Counted from the stretch's first letter, positions 35,922 to 44,513 are shown. The stretch: 64,000 bases of DNA from Butyricimonas muris (GCF_046365375.1 NZ_JBKEIT010000005.1:1-64000), one strand, 5' to 3'. Notes: generated by a model not told the origin, from the letters alone. Numbers and translations are program-made.

Positions 35922-36650
35922 ATGGAAATCCGTGCCGACTTGCATATTCACACCATACTTTCACCTTGCGGGGATCTGGAAATGAGCCCCGCGAATATCA
36001 TCGGCATGGCTTTGAGGAAAGGTATTTCACTCATCGGGATATCCGACCACAACTCCACCCGGCAAGCCCCGCTCATTCAAGAATTGGGAGAAAAACAGGG
36101 GCTTCGGGTGCTTTGCGGCACGGAAATCAACTCCATCGAAGAGGTGCACGCCCTCGCCTACTTCCCGACTCTGGAAAGACTCGCGGAATTTCAAACTTAT
36201 CTGGATCATCACCTGCCGGACATAAAGAACAATTCCGACAAATTCGGCTATCAAGTAGTAGTCGATGCCGAGGAACAAATCACCTACGAGGAAGAACGTC
36301 TACTGATTTCAGCGCTGGATGTAGACCTCAACACCATAGAACGGGTAGTCCACTCCTTGGACGGCATCTTCATCCCGGCACACATCGACAAATCGCGTTT
36401 CAGCATCCTCTCGCAACTGGGATTTGTCCCCAAAGACCTGCGCTACGAGGCTCTGGAACTTAGCTTTCGCGTCACACCGGAAGAATTTATCCGGCAAAAT
36501 GCCTATTTGTCCGGCAACCCGTTTATTCGCTCTTCCGACGCCCATTACGTGGACGACATCGGGAAAGTAACCACCACGCTTTCGCTACCCGATCTATCAT
36601 TCGATTCCATCCGGAATGCCATACTGAATTTAAAATACAACATCAAGTAA
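35922..36650 (+). CDS. PHP-domain metal-dependent phosphoesterase
   Basis: A 242-residue PHP-fold hydrolase. The metal-site motifs are in order: ADLHIHTILSPCGDL (HxH), GISDHNS, GTEINS, then PAHIDKSRF and SSDAHYVDDIG at the C-terminus. Such proteins hydrolyse phosphate esters, including signalling nucleotides and histidinol phosphate, but the substrate here is unknown. It ends the first half of the hydrogenase region, and the same gene accompanies hydrogenases in anaerobic Firmicutes. Confidence 0.88.
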   Translation: MEIRADLHIHTILSPCGDLEMSPANIIGMALRKGISLIGISDHNSTRQAPLIQELGEKQGLRVLCGTEINSIEEVHALAYFPTLERLAEFQTYLDHHLPDIKNNSDKFGYQVVVDAEEQITYEEERLLISALDVDLNTIERVVHSLDGIFIPAHIDKSRFSILSQLGFVPKDLRYEALELSFRVTPEEFIRQNAYLSGNPFIRSSDAHYVDDIGKVTTTLSLPDLSFDSIRNAILNLKYNIK

Positions 36651-36715
36651 AAAACGGGTGTACACGCTCCTCTAATAAGAATTTATCGCTATCTTCGCTC
36701 GTCAAATCAAGAAAT

Positions 36716-37744
36716 ATGAGCAAAAAACTCCAAATACATAATAGTACTGCCGAATTTCTTATCTTTCAATTAGAAAGCAAGGAAGAAGGAATCGAAGTAT
36801 TATATCAAGATGAAACTCTTTGGCTCACGCAGGATGCTATAGCACTCCTATTTGATAAAGGTCGTTCAACAATAGCCGAGCACCTGCAAAATATTTTTCA
36901 AAGTCAAGAGTTGCAAGAAGACTCAGTTTGTCGGAAATTCCGACGAACTGCCACAGATGGCAAAGACTATGCTACCAAGTATTATAATTTGGACGCGGTA
37001 ATATCAATCGGCTATCGCACAAACTCGGTACGAGCCACTCAATTCCGTCAGTGGTGTACATATGTACTTCGTCAATTTGCCATTCGAGGCTACGTGATTG
37101 ACAAAAAGCGGATGGAGAACGGTACATTCATCAACGAGGACTATTTCGAGCATTTGCTTGCCGAAATTAGGGAAATTCGATTAAGCGAACGCCGTTTCTA
37201 TCAAAAACTGACTGATATATACGCTACAAGCATTGATTACAACCGAGATGCACCGACAACACGAATGTTCTTTAAAAAAGTGCAGAACAAGATGCACTAC
37301 GCTATTCATGGACATACTGCTGCAGAACTAATAGTTGAGCGAGCCAATGCAGAAAAAGAGCACATGGGACTTACCACATGGGAAAAGGCGCCTGACGGTA
37401 AGATTGTAAGAACGGATGTGGCTATTGCCAAGAACTACCTTAAAGCGGATGAATTAGAGTCGATGGGACGCATCGTCAACGCTTTCCTTGATTTGGCTGA
37501 AGATAGAGCAAAACGGCATATTCCCATGACTATGGAGGATTGGTCTACTAGAATAGATAAATTTTTGGATAGTGATGACCGCCCGATATTGACTGATACA
37601 GGAAAAATATCGGCAGAACAAGCCAAACTATATGCAGAAAGTGAGTTTGAAAAATACCGTATCATTCAAGACCGATTATTTCAATCCGATTTTGATAAAT
37701 ACAATACAGATAATCTGCTTGATTTTAATTGTGAAGAAAAATAA
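36716..37744 (+). CDS. RhuM-family protein
   Basis: A 342-residue RhuM-type protein. Family features include the N-terminal DNA-binding-like half, QDETLWLTQDAIALLFDKGRSTIAEHLQNIF, then SVCRKFRRTATDGKDYATKYYNLDAVISIGYR and TQFRQWCTYVLRQFAIRGYVIDKKRM, all diagnostic. RhuM was first described from a Salmonella pathogenicity island; homologues ride on islands and may act with phage defence or toxin-like modules, but the function is not established. The gene looks more AT-rich than its hydrogenase neighbours and has no integrase nearby. Acquisition by transfer is likely. Confidence 0.88.
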   Translation: MSKKLQIHNSTAEFLIFQLESKEEGIEVLYQDETLWLTQDAIALLFDKGRSTIAEHLQNIFQSQELQEDSVCRKFRRTATDGKDYATKYYNLDAVISIGYRTNSVRATQFRQWCTYVLRQFAIRGYVIDKKRMENGTFINEDYFEHLLAEIREIRLSERRFYQKLTDIYATSIDYNRDAPTTRMFFKKVQNKMHYAIHGHTAAELIVERANAEKEHMGLTTWEKAPDGKIVRTDVAIAKNYLKADELESMGRIVNAFLDLAEDRAKRHIPMTMEDWSTRIDKFLDSDDRPILTDTGKISAEQAKLYAESEFEKYRIIQDRLFQSDFDKYNTDNLLDFNCEEK

Positions 37745-37823
37745 TAATGAGGAGATAATTAAAGTTTGAAGAATTACTTCACCTTTATAGGTTAAATAAA
37801 GACAATTTTGAAATACCGAGATT

Positions 37824-38621
37824 ATGTTCGTAGAATCCATGACCGCTGAAGAAATCATCAAGGAAACCAGACGGGACCTTGCGCTCCTTGAAAACTACAA
37901 GGAAAAAATATACCAACTCCACCGCCGGGATTTCCTTTTGGCTAAAAAATATCCCGTGACATTCCAGCATGAATGGGTATCGCCCGCCACACGCAACAAA
38001 TGGCGCGTCACGATCACTTGTCACAGCAAAAAGACACGGGAAGCCCCCGAAATATACCACTACTCCCCTTACGTGACATCCCGGGGAGTCGGCGTCATTT
38101 TTCCTTTTTACGATCTGGATACCGAAGACTGGGCATTCAGCAGATTCACCGGACATTTTTTCAGCCGCTACCGCAACCGTTATTTGATACCCAACAATCT
38201 ATGCACGCCCGGTATGGATGTCATTGATTATTTCATCAAAGATAACATATCCTTTTCTTTATCTGAAAAAAAGAAAGAAGACAATAGCTTCACTTGTTGC
38301 CTGAAAGACGGTATCGCTCTTGGTATTTTTGACTCGATTCTCACGGTTTTCCGCACGTTCGTATCACACGATATGCTCTTTAGAATACAGAAACGCTCCC
38401 TGCAATCCAGTATCGAGTATCAAAAAACACTGGACGATTTCCTCACGAACAAACTTCCCAATTCCTACAAGCAATACTGCCTGCAAGGACGAGTAGGACG
38501 GGTTGCAGGTCCCGAACCTATACCCCATCTATCCTTGGACGACGTGAAAGACCTCCTGAAAGATAAACCCAAAATACCGTTGTTCTCTCCACTCACGGGA
38601 AAAATCGAGTTCGAGGACTAA
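37824..38621 (+). CDS. unknown protein beside the RhuM gene
   Basis: A 265-residue protein not recognised. It has a helical N-terminus (MTAEEIIKETRRDLALLENYKEKIYQL), a basic aromatic middle (RNKWRVTITCHSKKTREAP, FSRFTGHFFSRYRNRYL) and no signal peptide or membrane segment. The later region is helical, and a proline-rich C-terminus closes it. The ATG at 37824 has a GAG a few bases upstream; ATG 37839 is an alternative. It follows rhuM by 79 bases on the same strand, so it may belong to the same accessory block. Confidence 0.6.
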   Translation: MFVESMTAEEIIKETRRDLALLENYKEKIYQLHRRDFLLAKKYPVTFQHEWVSPATRNKWRVTITCHSKKTREAPEIYHYSPYVTSRGVGVIFPFYDLDTEDWAFSRFTGHFFSRYRNRYLIPNNLCTPGMDVIDYFIKDNISFSLSEKKKEDNSFTCCLKDGIALGIFDSILTVFRTFVSHDMLFRIQKRSLQSSIEYQKTLDDFLTNKLPNSYKQYCLQGRVGRVAGPEPIPHLSLDDVKDLLKDKPKIPLFSPLTGKIEFED

Positions 38622-38728
38622 GGAAAGGGTTTATAAAGTCCGCGGATATCACGGTGCTTCATTCACGGCAGCAAAGCTGCCAAAGAAACAGTACACGTGC
38701 AGGTTTTCCCGTGTTCTTTTCCCCGTGC

Positions 38729-38825
38729 ATCCCTAGGGATATTCTAAGGTACCTTAGATTGCAATTAATTGATTATTACATTATTATCACACTATTATTC
38801 TATTAACATATGATAACAATAGAAT
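38729..38825. promoter_or_regulatory. cluster of perfect palindromes, possible operator or structured site
   Basis: Three perfect dyads follow each other almost without spacer: ATCCCTAGGGAT (38729-38740), TCTAAGGTACCTTAGA (38743-38758) and CAATTAATTG (38762-38771). About 25 bases on, ATTCTATT (38797-38804) and AATAGAAT (38818-38825) form an inverted repeat around AACATATGATAAC. Such density of dyads suggests protein binding or a recombination or mobility site, but no partner is known. Confidence 0.5.
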
Positions 38826-38900
38826 GACAAGGAGTGTAACCACTGGGAATCAATAGGATATACATGGGGAAAACTTTATTGTACGCGAACTTTTTTATAG

Positions 38901-38959
38901 TCGCCTTCGGCGAGTTGCAGGTTACAGGTTGCATTTGCCTTCTGCAAATTACAGGTTGC
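38901..38959. repeat. copy C of the dispersed CCTTCGGC repeat
   Basis: It starts with CGCCTTCGGCGAGTTGC and continues through GGTTACAGGTTGC-type units. The 43 bases 38900-38942 are identical to the reverse complement of 45183-45225 (copy D). The two copies form an inverted pair 6.2 kb apart around the hydrogenase operon. Confidence 0.85.
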
Positions 38960-39051
38960 TTTTCTTGCGTTGTAGACTGTATTCAATATTCACAATCCGC
39001 TTAAGCGTAACACCCTCTCAATATGAACTTAAACCCCTCAAAAAACATCTC

Positions 39052-39081
39052 AAAAAACGAACGTTTAATACGTCGTTTTTT
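39052..39081 (+). terminator. terminator-like hairpin upstream of the receiver gene
   Basis: AAAAAACG-A-ACGT pairs with ACGTCGTTTTTT around a TTAAT loop, with one bulged base, and ends in six T. It has no close upstream gene (nearest stop 38621), so it may end a long read-through transcript or an unannotated RNA. Confidence 0.45.
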
Positions 39082-39177
39082 ATTCCCGAAGTCGAAGAGC
39101 AGGCTATATCGCTATGTATATTGATATTTAATTTCTTAAAATCAAACCTGCTTTCTTTACATATTGGATTTATTGCC

Positions 39178-39185
39178 TATATTTG
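39178..39185 (+). promoter_or_regulatory. -10-type box TATATTTG before the receiver gene
   Basis: A perfect TAnnTTTG match 46 bases before the preferred start codon. TTT at 39156-39158 lies at the correct 19-base distance but lacks the G of the -33 TTG, so this is a reasonable but unproven promoter. Confidence 0.5.
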
Positions 39186-39230
39186 TACTCTAATTAAACG
39201 TTCATTTTTTGAATGTTCAAAACAAACCGA

Positions 39231-39623
39231 ATGAACAGTAATAACGATAGAGTTGAAACATCAAAAAGCAAAACGATACTCGTTGCCGAGGACAACGAGA
39301 GTAATTTTCTTTTGGTCTTCACGGTGCTAAAAAAAGACTACTCTATCATCCGGGCACATAACGGCGTGGAAGCCATTGACAAATTCAAATCAGAAAGCCC
39401 GGATATTATTCTGATGGATATCAAAATGCCCGAAATGGACGGACTGACCGCCACCAGAAAAATCCGGGAATACGACACCCGAATCCCGATCATTGCCCTT
39501 AGCGCTTTCGCTTTTGAAACCGACAAACAAGAAGCCATATCAGCCGGATGTAATGATTATATCACGAAACCCGTGGACTTCAATTTACTGAGAGCAACAC
39601 TTAAACGACACCAGACGGAATAA
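39231..39623 (+). CDS. single-domain response regulator (CheY-like)
   Basis: A 130-residue receiver domain without an output domain. Acidic pocket VAEDNES, phosphoacceptor Asp in IILMDIKMPEMDG, the ALSAF switch residues and KP in ITKPVD are all present. It resembles the receivers that diffuse between hybrid kinases. The start could be ATG 39213 (MFKTN) or 39231 (MNSNN); neither has a clear Shine-Dalgarno. The nearest kinase gene is 5.6 kb downstream at 45241. It begins a plus-strand run that leads to the hydrogenase operon after a 259-base gap. Confidence 0.85.
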   Translation: MNSNNDRVETSKSKTILVAEDNESNFLLVFTVLKKDYSIIRAHNGVEAIDKFKSESPDIILMDIKMPEMDGLTATRKIREYDTRIPIIALSAFAFETDKQEAISAGCNDYITKPVDFNLLRATLKRHQTE

Positions 39624-39747
39624 TTATACCCCGCCATTCATATCATTGTTTTCCAACGCAAAGCTAAAAACATTCAGGGCACAACAATTAAGGAATAAAT
39701 TCTTCATTAGAAGCAATCTATATTATTACAAGTTAAGGATAAAATGC

Positions 39748-39777
39748 TTGTTTCTATTAATAATTTAATTATATTTG
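39748..39777 (+). promoter_or_regulatory. promoter of the HydABC hydrogenase operon
   Basis: TTG at 39748-39750, exactly 19 bases, then TATATTTG at 39770-39777: a complete match to the Bacteroidota primary-sigma consensus. The expected start is near 39784, giving a leader of about 100 bases that contains a GAGAGAAAAAAAG run. This is the best promoter match seen in the window. Confidence 0.7.
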
Positions 39778-39882
39778 AAGCGATTTTTCTCGCGATTGAA
39801 ACTAAACGAGAGAAAAAAAGAAAAATTTATAAGAGCGTGCGAATCTTATTCAAGAAAAAAAGTGTAAATTAACAGGTGTGGA

Positions 39883-40431
39883 ATGCAAACGTTATCGGAC
39901 CATATCCTAGATATCGCCCAGAATTCAATACGAGCCAATGCCTCTCGTGTCGAAATCAGCTTGCAAGAGAAACCAAGTACGGATTCTCTTGTATTCACCA
40001 TTCATGATAACGGACGCGGGATGGACGAAACCACGCTGGCAAAAGTAACCGACCCTTTTTTCACGAGCAGAACGGTACGCAAAGTGGGACTCGGCATACC
40101 CTTGTTGAAACAAAATGCCGAAGCAACGGGAGGGACACTGAAAATAGAATCAAAGGAAGGAGTGGGCACGACACTGGAAGCCAGTTTCTCTCTCTCGCAC
40201 TGGGATCGTCCGCCAATGGGCGACGTGGCAGGTTCTATCGTGATACTTGTCTCGGCAAACCCCGACATTGAATTTATCTACCGTCACATCACGGAGAAAG
40301 GAGATTACACTTTTGACACGGAAGAAGTAAAAGAAATCATGGAAGGAGTACCCATTAACGATCCTGAAATCGTTATGGCTCTGCGCCAGATGATACGGGA
40401 AAATATAAAAGAAATAACACAAACAACATAA
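39883..40431 (+). CDS. histidine-kinase-like ATPase of the hydrogenase operon
   Basis: A 182-residue GHKL ATPase domain protein with no dimerisation or phosphotransfer domain. The N-box (LDIAQNSIRANASRVEISL), G1 box (IHDNGRGMDETTL) and G2 box (VGLGIPLLKQNAEATGG) are visible near residues 10-85. The second half (ANPDIEFIYRHITEKGDYTF) is an extra domain seen in hydrogenase-linked homologues. It opens the operon and is followed after 26 bases by the [2Fe-2S] gene. A regulatory or accessory role for hydrogenase is inferred from conserved neighbourhood only. Confidence 0.82.
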   Translation: MQTLSDHILDIAQNSIRANASRVEISLQEKPSTDSLVFTIHDNGRGMDETTLAKVTDPFFTSRTVRKVGLGIPLLKQNAEATGGTLKIESKEGVGTTLEASFSLSHWDRPPMGDVAGSIVILVSANPDIEFIYRHITEKGDYTFDTEEVKEIMEGVPINDPEIVMALRQMIRENIKEITQTT

Positions 40432-40457
40432 GACAAAATAACCTTAATCATTTAATA

Positions 40458-40856
40458 ATGGAAAAAATTAAATCACTTGCAGACCTCAAACGTATTAAGG
40501 AAAACGTGCAGACGAAGATCGACCTTCGCGAGAAGAGCGAACAGGTAGAGAACTTGGTTCAGATAAAAGTAGCCATGGCAACTTGCGGTATCGCCGCGGG
40601 TAGTAAGGAAACCATGAATTATTTCATCGAGAACCTCGAGAAGAACGGGATCACTGCCGTTGTCACCCAAACGGGATGCATGGGATACTGCTATGCGGAA
40701 CCGACAGTTGAGATCACCAAGCCGGGAAAAGACCCGATCGTTTTCGGTCACGTTACCACGGAAAGAGCGGAAGAAATCATTCAAAAGTATTTAAAGAATG
40801 ACGAGCTGGTGGCTGACATCATTCCGGTTAATTTTGATACAATCAGAGACAGATAA
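40458..40856 (+). CDS. thioredoxin-like [2Fe-2S] ferredoxin domain protein
   Basis: A 132-residue protein with the thioredoxin-like ferredoxin fold found in hydrogenase and NADH dehydrogenase clusters. Cysteines lie in MATCGIAAGSKET and in TQTGCMGYCYAEPTVEI, the usual three visible ligand positions for this subgroup. It begins with an alpha-helical region (SLADLKRIKENVQTKIDL). It probably passes electrons to, or is structurally associated with, the HydB subunit encoded 27 bases downstream. Confidence 0.85.
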   Translation: MEKIKSLADLKRIKENVQTKIDLREKSEQVENLVQIKVAMATCGIAAGSKETMNYFIENLEKNGITAVVTQTGCMGYCYAEPTVEITKPGKDPIVFGHVTTERAEEIIQKYLKNDELVADIIPVNFDTIRDR

Positions 40857-40883
40857 AACAACTAATCAAAAACCCGAATATCT

Positions 40884-42674
40884 ATGAGTTATAAAATGCA
40901 TGTCCTCGTTTGTGGTGGAACGGGATGTAGAGCATCTGCCAGCCAACAGATCATTACCCGGCTGGAAGAAAGTTTAAGAGAGAAAAACTTGGACGACGAA
41001 GTTCAAGTGATCGCTACCGGTTGTTTCGGTTTCTGCGAGAAAGGACCGATCGTGAAAATCATGCCGGACAACACTTTCTACGTTCAAGTGAAACCGGAGG
41101 ACGCAGAGGAGATCGTGAACGAACACGTGATCAAAGGAAGAAAAGTAGAGAGATTATTATACAAGGATCCGGAAAAGAAAGAAGCCGTGAGCGACTCCAA
41201 GCACATGGGATTCTACAAAAAACAACTCCGGATTGCTTTACGCAACTGCGGATTCATCAATCCCGAAAACATCGAGGAATACATCGCGCGTGACGGGTAC
41301 TCCGCCCTCGCGAAATGTATCACCGAACTGAAACCGGAAGAGGTAATCCAAGAAATCAAACTGTCCGGCTTGCGCGGTCGCGGCGGCGGCGGTTTCCCGA
41401 CAGGATTGAAATGGGAATTTGCCAGCAAATACCCGGCTGACCAAAAATACGTGGTTTGTAACGCCGACGAGGGTGACCCGGGTGCTTTCATGGACCGTTC
41501 CATCATGGAAGGTGACCCCCACTCCGTTATCGAGGCAATGGCCATCTGCGGGTACAGTATCGGGGCTACCAAAGGTTTGGTATACATCCGCGCCGAATAC
41601 CCGCTTGCTATCCAACGTTTGAAAATCGCTATCCAGCAAGCTAAAGAATACGGGCTGTTAGGAGAAAGTATCTTCGGTACCGATTTCTCCTTCGAAATAG
41701 AATTACGCTACGGCGCGGGGGCATTCGTGTGCGGGGAGGAAACCGCGTTAATCCACTCTATGGAAGGACACCGCGGGGAACCGACCATGAAACCGCCCTT
41801 CCCGGCTGAATCCGGTTATTTGAATCGCCCGACCAACGTGAACAACGTGGAGACTTTGGCGAACATCCCGGCTATCATCATGAAGGGAGCCAACTGGTTC
41901 AACAAAATCGGAACGGAGCGTTCCAAGGGTACGAAAGTATTCGCCCTCGCCGGAAAAATCAACAACGTGGGACTTATCGAAGTACCCATGGGAACCACTT
42001 TGCGCGAAGTGATCTACGAGATCGGCGGCGGTATAAAGAACGGCAAGAAATTCAAAGCCGTACAAACAGGGGGGCCTTCCGGCGGTTGCTTGACCGAGAA
42101 ACACCTTGACGTGCCGATTGATTTCGACAACTTGCTGGCTTCCGGCTCCATGATGGGATCAGGTGGTATGATCGTCATGGACGAAGACGACTGTATGGTA
42201 TCCGTGTCCAAATTCTACCTTGAATTCACGGTAGAGGAATCCTGCGGGAAATGTACGCCCTGCCGTGTAGGAAACAAACGCCTTCACGAGATACTGGATA
42301 AAATAACCCAAGGCAAAGGCACGATGGAAGATATCGACACGCTGAAAAACCTCAGCCGCGTGATCAAGGATACAGCCCTTTGCGGGTTGGGACAAACATC
42401 CCCGAACCCGGTACTGTCTACCCTTGATAATTTCTACGACGAATATCTGGCACACATCAAAGACAAGAAATGCCCGGCAGGACAATGTAAGGCATTATTG
42501 ATGTACCATATCGATCCGGAACTGTGTATCGGTTGCGGGTTGTGCGCGCGCAATTGTCCCGTTGACGCTATCGTGGGAGAACGGAAAGAAGTGCATTTCA
42601 TCAACACGGCAAAATGTATCAAGTGTGGTGCTTGTATGGAGAAATGCAAGTTCAAAGCAGTTAGCACGAGATAA
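40884..42674 (+). CDS. hydB: NADH-binding flavoprotein subunit of [FeFe] hydrogenase
   Basis: A 596-residue NuoF-like subunit that binds FMN and NAD(H). An N-terminal thioredoxin-like [2Fe-2S] domain has Cys10, Cys15, Cys47 and Cys51. The flavin/NADH Rossmann motif GRGGGGFPTG is at 165-174 and the second, CGEETALIHSMEG, follows. A [4Fe-4S] motif (ESCGKCTPCRVG) precedes a C-terminal two-cluster ferredoxin (CIGCGLCARNCPVDA and CIKCGACMEKCKF). It is the diaphorase half of the bifurcating HydABC enzyme, upstream of hydA by 66 bases. Confidence 0.95.
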   Translation: MSYKMHVLVCGGTGCRASASQQIITRLEESLREKNLDDEVQVIATGCFGFCEKGPIVKIMPDNTFYVQVKPEDAEEIVNEHVIKGRKVERLLYKDPEKKEAVSDSKHMGFYKKQLRIALRNCGFINPENIEEYIARDGYSALAKCITELKPEEVIQEIKLSGLRGRGGGGFPTGLKWEFASKYPADQKYVVCNADEGDPGAFMDRSIMEGDPHSVIEAMAICGYSIGATKGLVYIRAEYPLAIQRLKIAIQQAKEYGLLGESIFGTDFSFEIELRYGAGAFVCGEETALIHSMEGHRGEPTMKPPFPAESGYLNRPTNVNNVETLANIPAIIMKGANWFNKIGTERSKGTKVFALAGKINNVGLIEVPMGTTLREVIYEIGGGIKNGKKFKAVQTGGPSGGCLTEKHLDVPIDFDNLLASGSMMGSGGMIVMDEDDCMVSVSKFYLEFTVEESCGKCTPCRVGNKRLHEILDKITQGKGTMEDIDTLKNLSRVIKDTALCGLGQTSPNPVLSTLDNFYDEYLAHIKDKKCPAGQCKALLMYHIDPELCIGCGLCARNCPVDAIVGERKEVHFINTAKCIKCGACMEKCKFKAVSTR

Positions 42675-42705
42675 TTGAAAATTGAGAATTAAAAATTGAA
42701 AATTG
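42675..42705. repeat. AT-rich TTGAAAATTG spacer repeat
   Basis: Imperfect tandem TTGAAAATTGAGAATTAAAAA units begin just after the hydB stop. It matches the spacer at 34003, which likewise starts at a stop codon. It is followed by GGCAACCTGCTAAGC and AAGGAG near the hydA start. Confidence 0.55.
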
Positions 42706-42740
42706 CTTAGGCAACCTGCTAAGCTAAGGAGATTTTAAAG

Positions 42741-44513
42741 ATGGAAAATAATATAACACTAAAAATAGATAACCGAGAAATCAGCGTTCCCAAGGGAACC
42801 ACGATTCTTGAGGCAGCCCGGGAACTGGGTATCGACATCCCCACCCTTTGCTACATGAACCTGAAAGATTTGTGCATCAAGAACGCCCCGGCATCTTGCC
42901 GTATCTGCGTGGTCGAGGTGGAAGGCAGAAAAAATCTTGCCCCCTCTTGCGCCACCCGGTGCGAGAACAATATGGTGGTACGTACCAACACCATGCGCGT
43001 GTTGAACGCCCGTAGAACCGTACTCGAACTGATGCTGTCGGATCACCCGTCAGACTGTTTGGTCTGCGCCAAATCAGGCAATTGCGAATTACAGGACACG
43101 GCCATCAAATTAGGTATCCGTGAAATTCCGTTCGCCGGCGAGAAATCAGAATTCAAAGTGGATTTGTCACCCTCCATCCGCAGGGATGCAACCAAATGTA
43201 TCTACTGCCGCCGTTGCGAAATGATGTGCAACGACGTGCAGACAGTCGGTGCGTTAGGCGCCGTGAACCGCGGGTTCGCCTCCGTGGTAATGCCCGCGTT
43301 CGATGACGCGTTGATAGACTCGGAATGTACATTCTGCGGCCAGTGCGTTGCCGTGTGCCCGGTAGGTGCCTTGACCGAATTGTCACACACCAATCGCCTG
43401 ATCAACGATCTGGCTAACCCGGACAAAACCGTAATCGTGCAAACGGCTCCCGCCGTTCGTGCCGCCTTGGGTGAAGAGTTCGGTTTGGCAGCCGGAACAT
43501 CCGTTACCGGAAAAATGGTCGCCGCTTTACGCAAACTGGGCTTTGCCAAAGTATTCGACACCGACTTTGCTGCCGACTTGACCATCATGGAAGAAGGAAC
43601 CGAATTGTTGGGACGTCTGAACGCGTTCCTGAATGGCGACAAAGAAGTGAAATTACCGATAATCACGTCATGCTGCCCGGGTTGGGTGAACTTCTTCGAG
43701 AAACAATTCCCCGATTTGCTGGACAGACCGTCAAGCGCACGTTCCCCGCAACAAATGTTCGGGGCGATAGCCAAAACTTACTGGGCTGAAAAAATGGGTA
43801 TCAAACGCGAGAACTTGATCGTGGTATCCGTGATGCCTTGCCTCGCGAAGAAATTCGAGAGCGAGCGTGACGAGTTCAAGACAGACGGTGACCCGGATGT
43901 AAATTACTCCATCTCCACGCGCGAATTGGCAGCCTTAATCAAAGAAACGAACATCAACTTCATGCAGCTGGAAGACGAAGACTTCGACGCGCCGTTAGGT
44001 GAATCCACGGGAGCCGCTGTTATCTTCGGCGCCTCGGGTGGCGTGATGGAAGCCGCCCTGCGTACCGCTTACGAAATCCAAACGGGTAAAACGTTGGAGA
44101 ACGTGAACTTCGAAGGCGTGCGGGGTATCGAGAACTTGAAGGAAGCAATCATCGACGTGGACGGATTCGAATTGAAAGTCGCCGTGGCTCACAGCTTGGG
44201 CACAGCACGCAAATTGATGAATGACCTGCGCGCGGGTAAATCACCGTACCACGCGATCGAAGTGATGGCTTGCCCCGGCGGATGTATCGGTGGTGGCGGT
44301 CAACCGTTCCATCACGGGGATTCTGCCCGTATCATGGCCCGTTCCAAAGCTCTTTACACGGAAGACTCGGAAAAAAGCTTCAGAAAGTCGCACCAGAACC
44401 CGTACATCATCTCGTTGTACGAAGAATTCTTGGGCAAACCCATGAGCGAGAGAGCACACCATTTATTGCACACGTGCTATTTCAACAGAGGAAAAGAGAT
44501 TATTGAACAATAA
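42741..44513 (+). CDS. hydA: catalytic subunit of trimeric [FeFe] hydrogenase
   Basis: A 590-residue group A hydrogenase producing or oxidising H2. An N-terminal [2Fe-2S] domain (Cys37, 53, 56, 70), a His-Cys cluster (His102, Cys106, 109, 115) and two [4Fe-4S] motifs (Cys153/156/159/163 and Cys196/199/202/206) lead to the H-cluster domain. Its motifs are canonical: TSCCPGWV (309-316), MPCLAKKFE (365-373) and ACPGGC (510-515). This is a catalytically complete enzyme, in contrast to the degenerate relative at 34195. AAGGAG lies near the start. Confidence 0.96.
   Translation: MENNITLKIDNREISVPKGTTILEAARELGIDIPTLCYMNLKDLCIKNAPASCRICVVEVEGRKNLAPSCATRCENNMVVRTNTMRVLNARRTVLELMLSDHPSDCLVCAKSGNCELQDTAIKLGIREIPFAGEKSEFKVDLSPSIRRDATKCIYCRRCEMMCNDVQTVGALGAVNRGFASVVMPAFDDALIDSECTFCGQCVAVCPVGALTELSHTNRLINDLANPDKTVIVQTAPAVRAALGEEFGLAAGTSVTGKMVAALRKLGFAKVFDTDFAADLTIMEEGTELLGRLNAFLNGDKEVKLPIITSCCPGWVNFFEKQFPDLLDRPSSARSPQQMFGAIAKTYWAEKMGIKRENLIVVSVMPCLAKKFESERDEFKTDGDPDVNYSISTRELAALIKETNINFMQLEDEDFDAPLGESTGAAVIFGASGGVMEAALRTAYEIQTGKTLENVNFEGVRGIENLKEAIIDVDGFELKVAVAHSLGTARKLMNDLRAGKSPYHAIEVMACPGGCIGGGGQPFHHGDSARIMARSKALYTEDSEKSFRKSHQNPYIISLYEEFLGKPMSERAHHLLHTCYFNRGKEIIEQ

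Larger units (their letters stand above)
38622..39230. other. 609-bp intergenic region rich in perfect palindromes
   Basis: No believable coding frame was found. The region contains a hairpin GGCAGC-AAA-GCTGCC (38667-38681), a cluster of perfect palindromes (38729-38771), a longer inverted repeat (38797-38825), repeat copy C (38901-38959), the palindrome CGCTTAAGCG (38998-39007), a terminator-like hairpin (39052-39081) and a promoter box before the receiver gene. It separates the accessory genes from the regulatory gene at 39231. Confidence 0.65.

Noticed and set aside
35795..36463. 222-codon plus-strand open frame overlapping the PHP gene
   Set aside because: Shadow frame; the PHP frame has all metal-binding motifs, and this one is Arg/Pro/His-rich without structure.
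36716..37744. RhuM gene as part of a prophage
   Set aside because: No integrase, phage structural or replication gene is found on either side.
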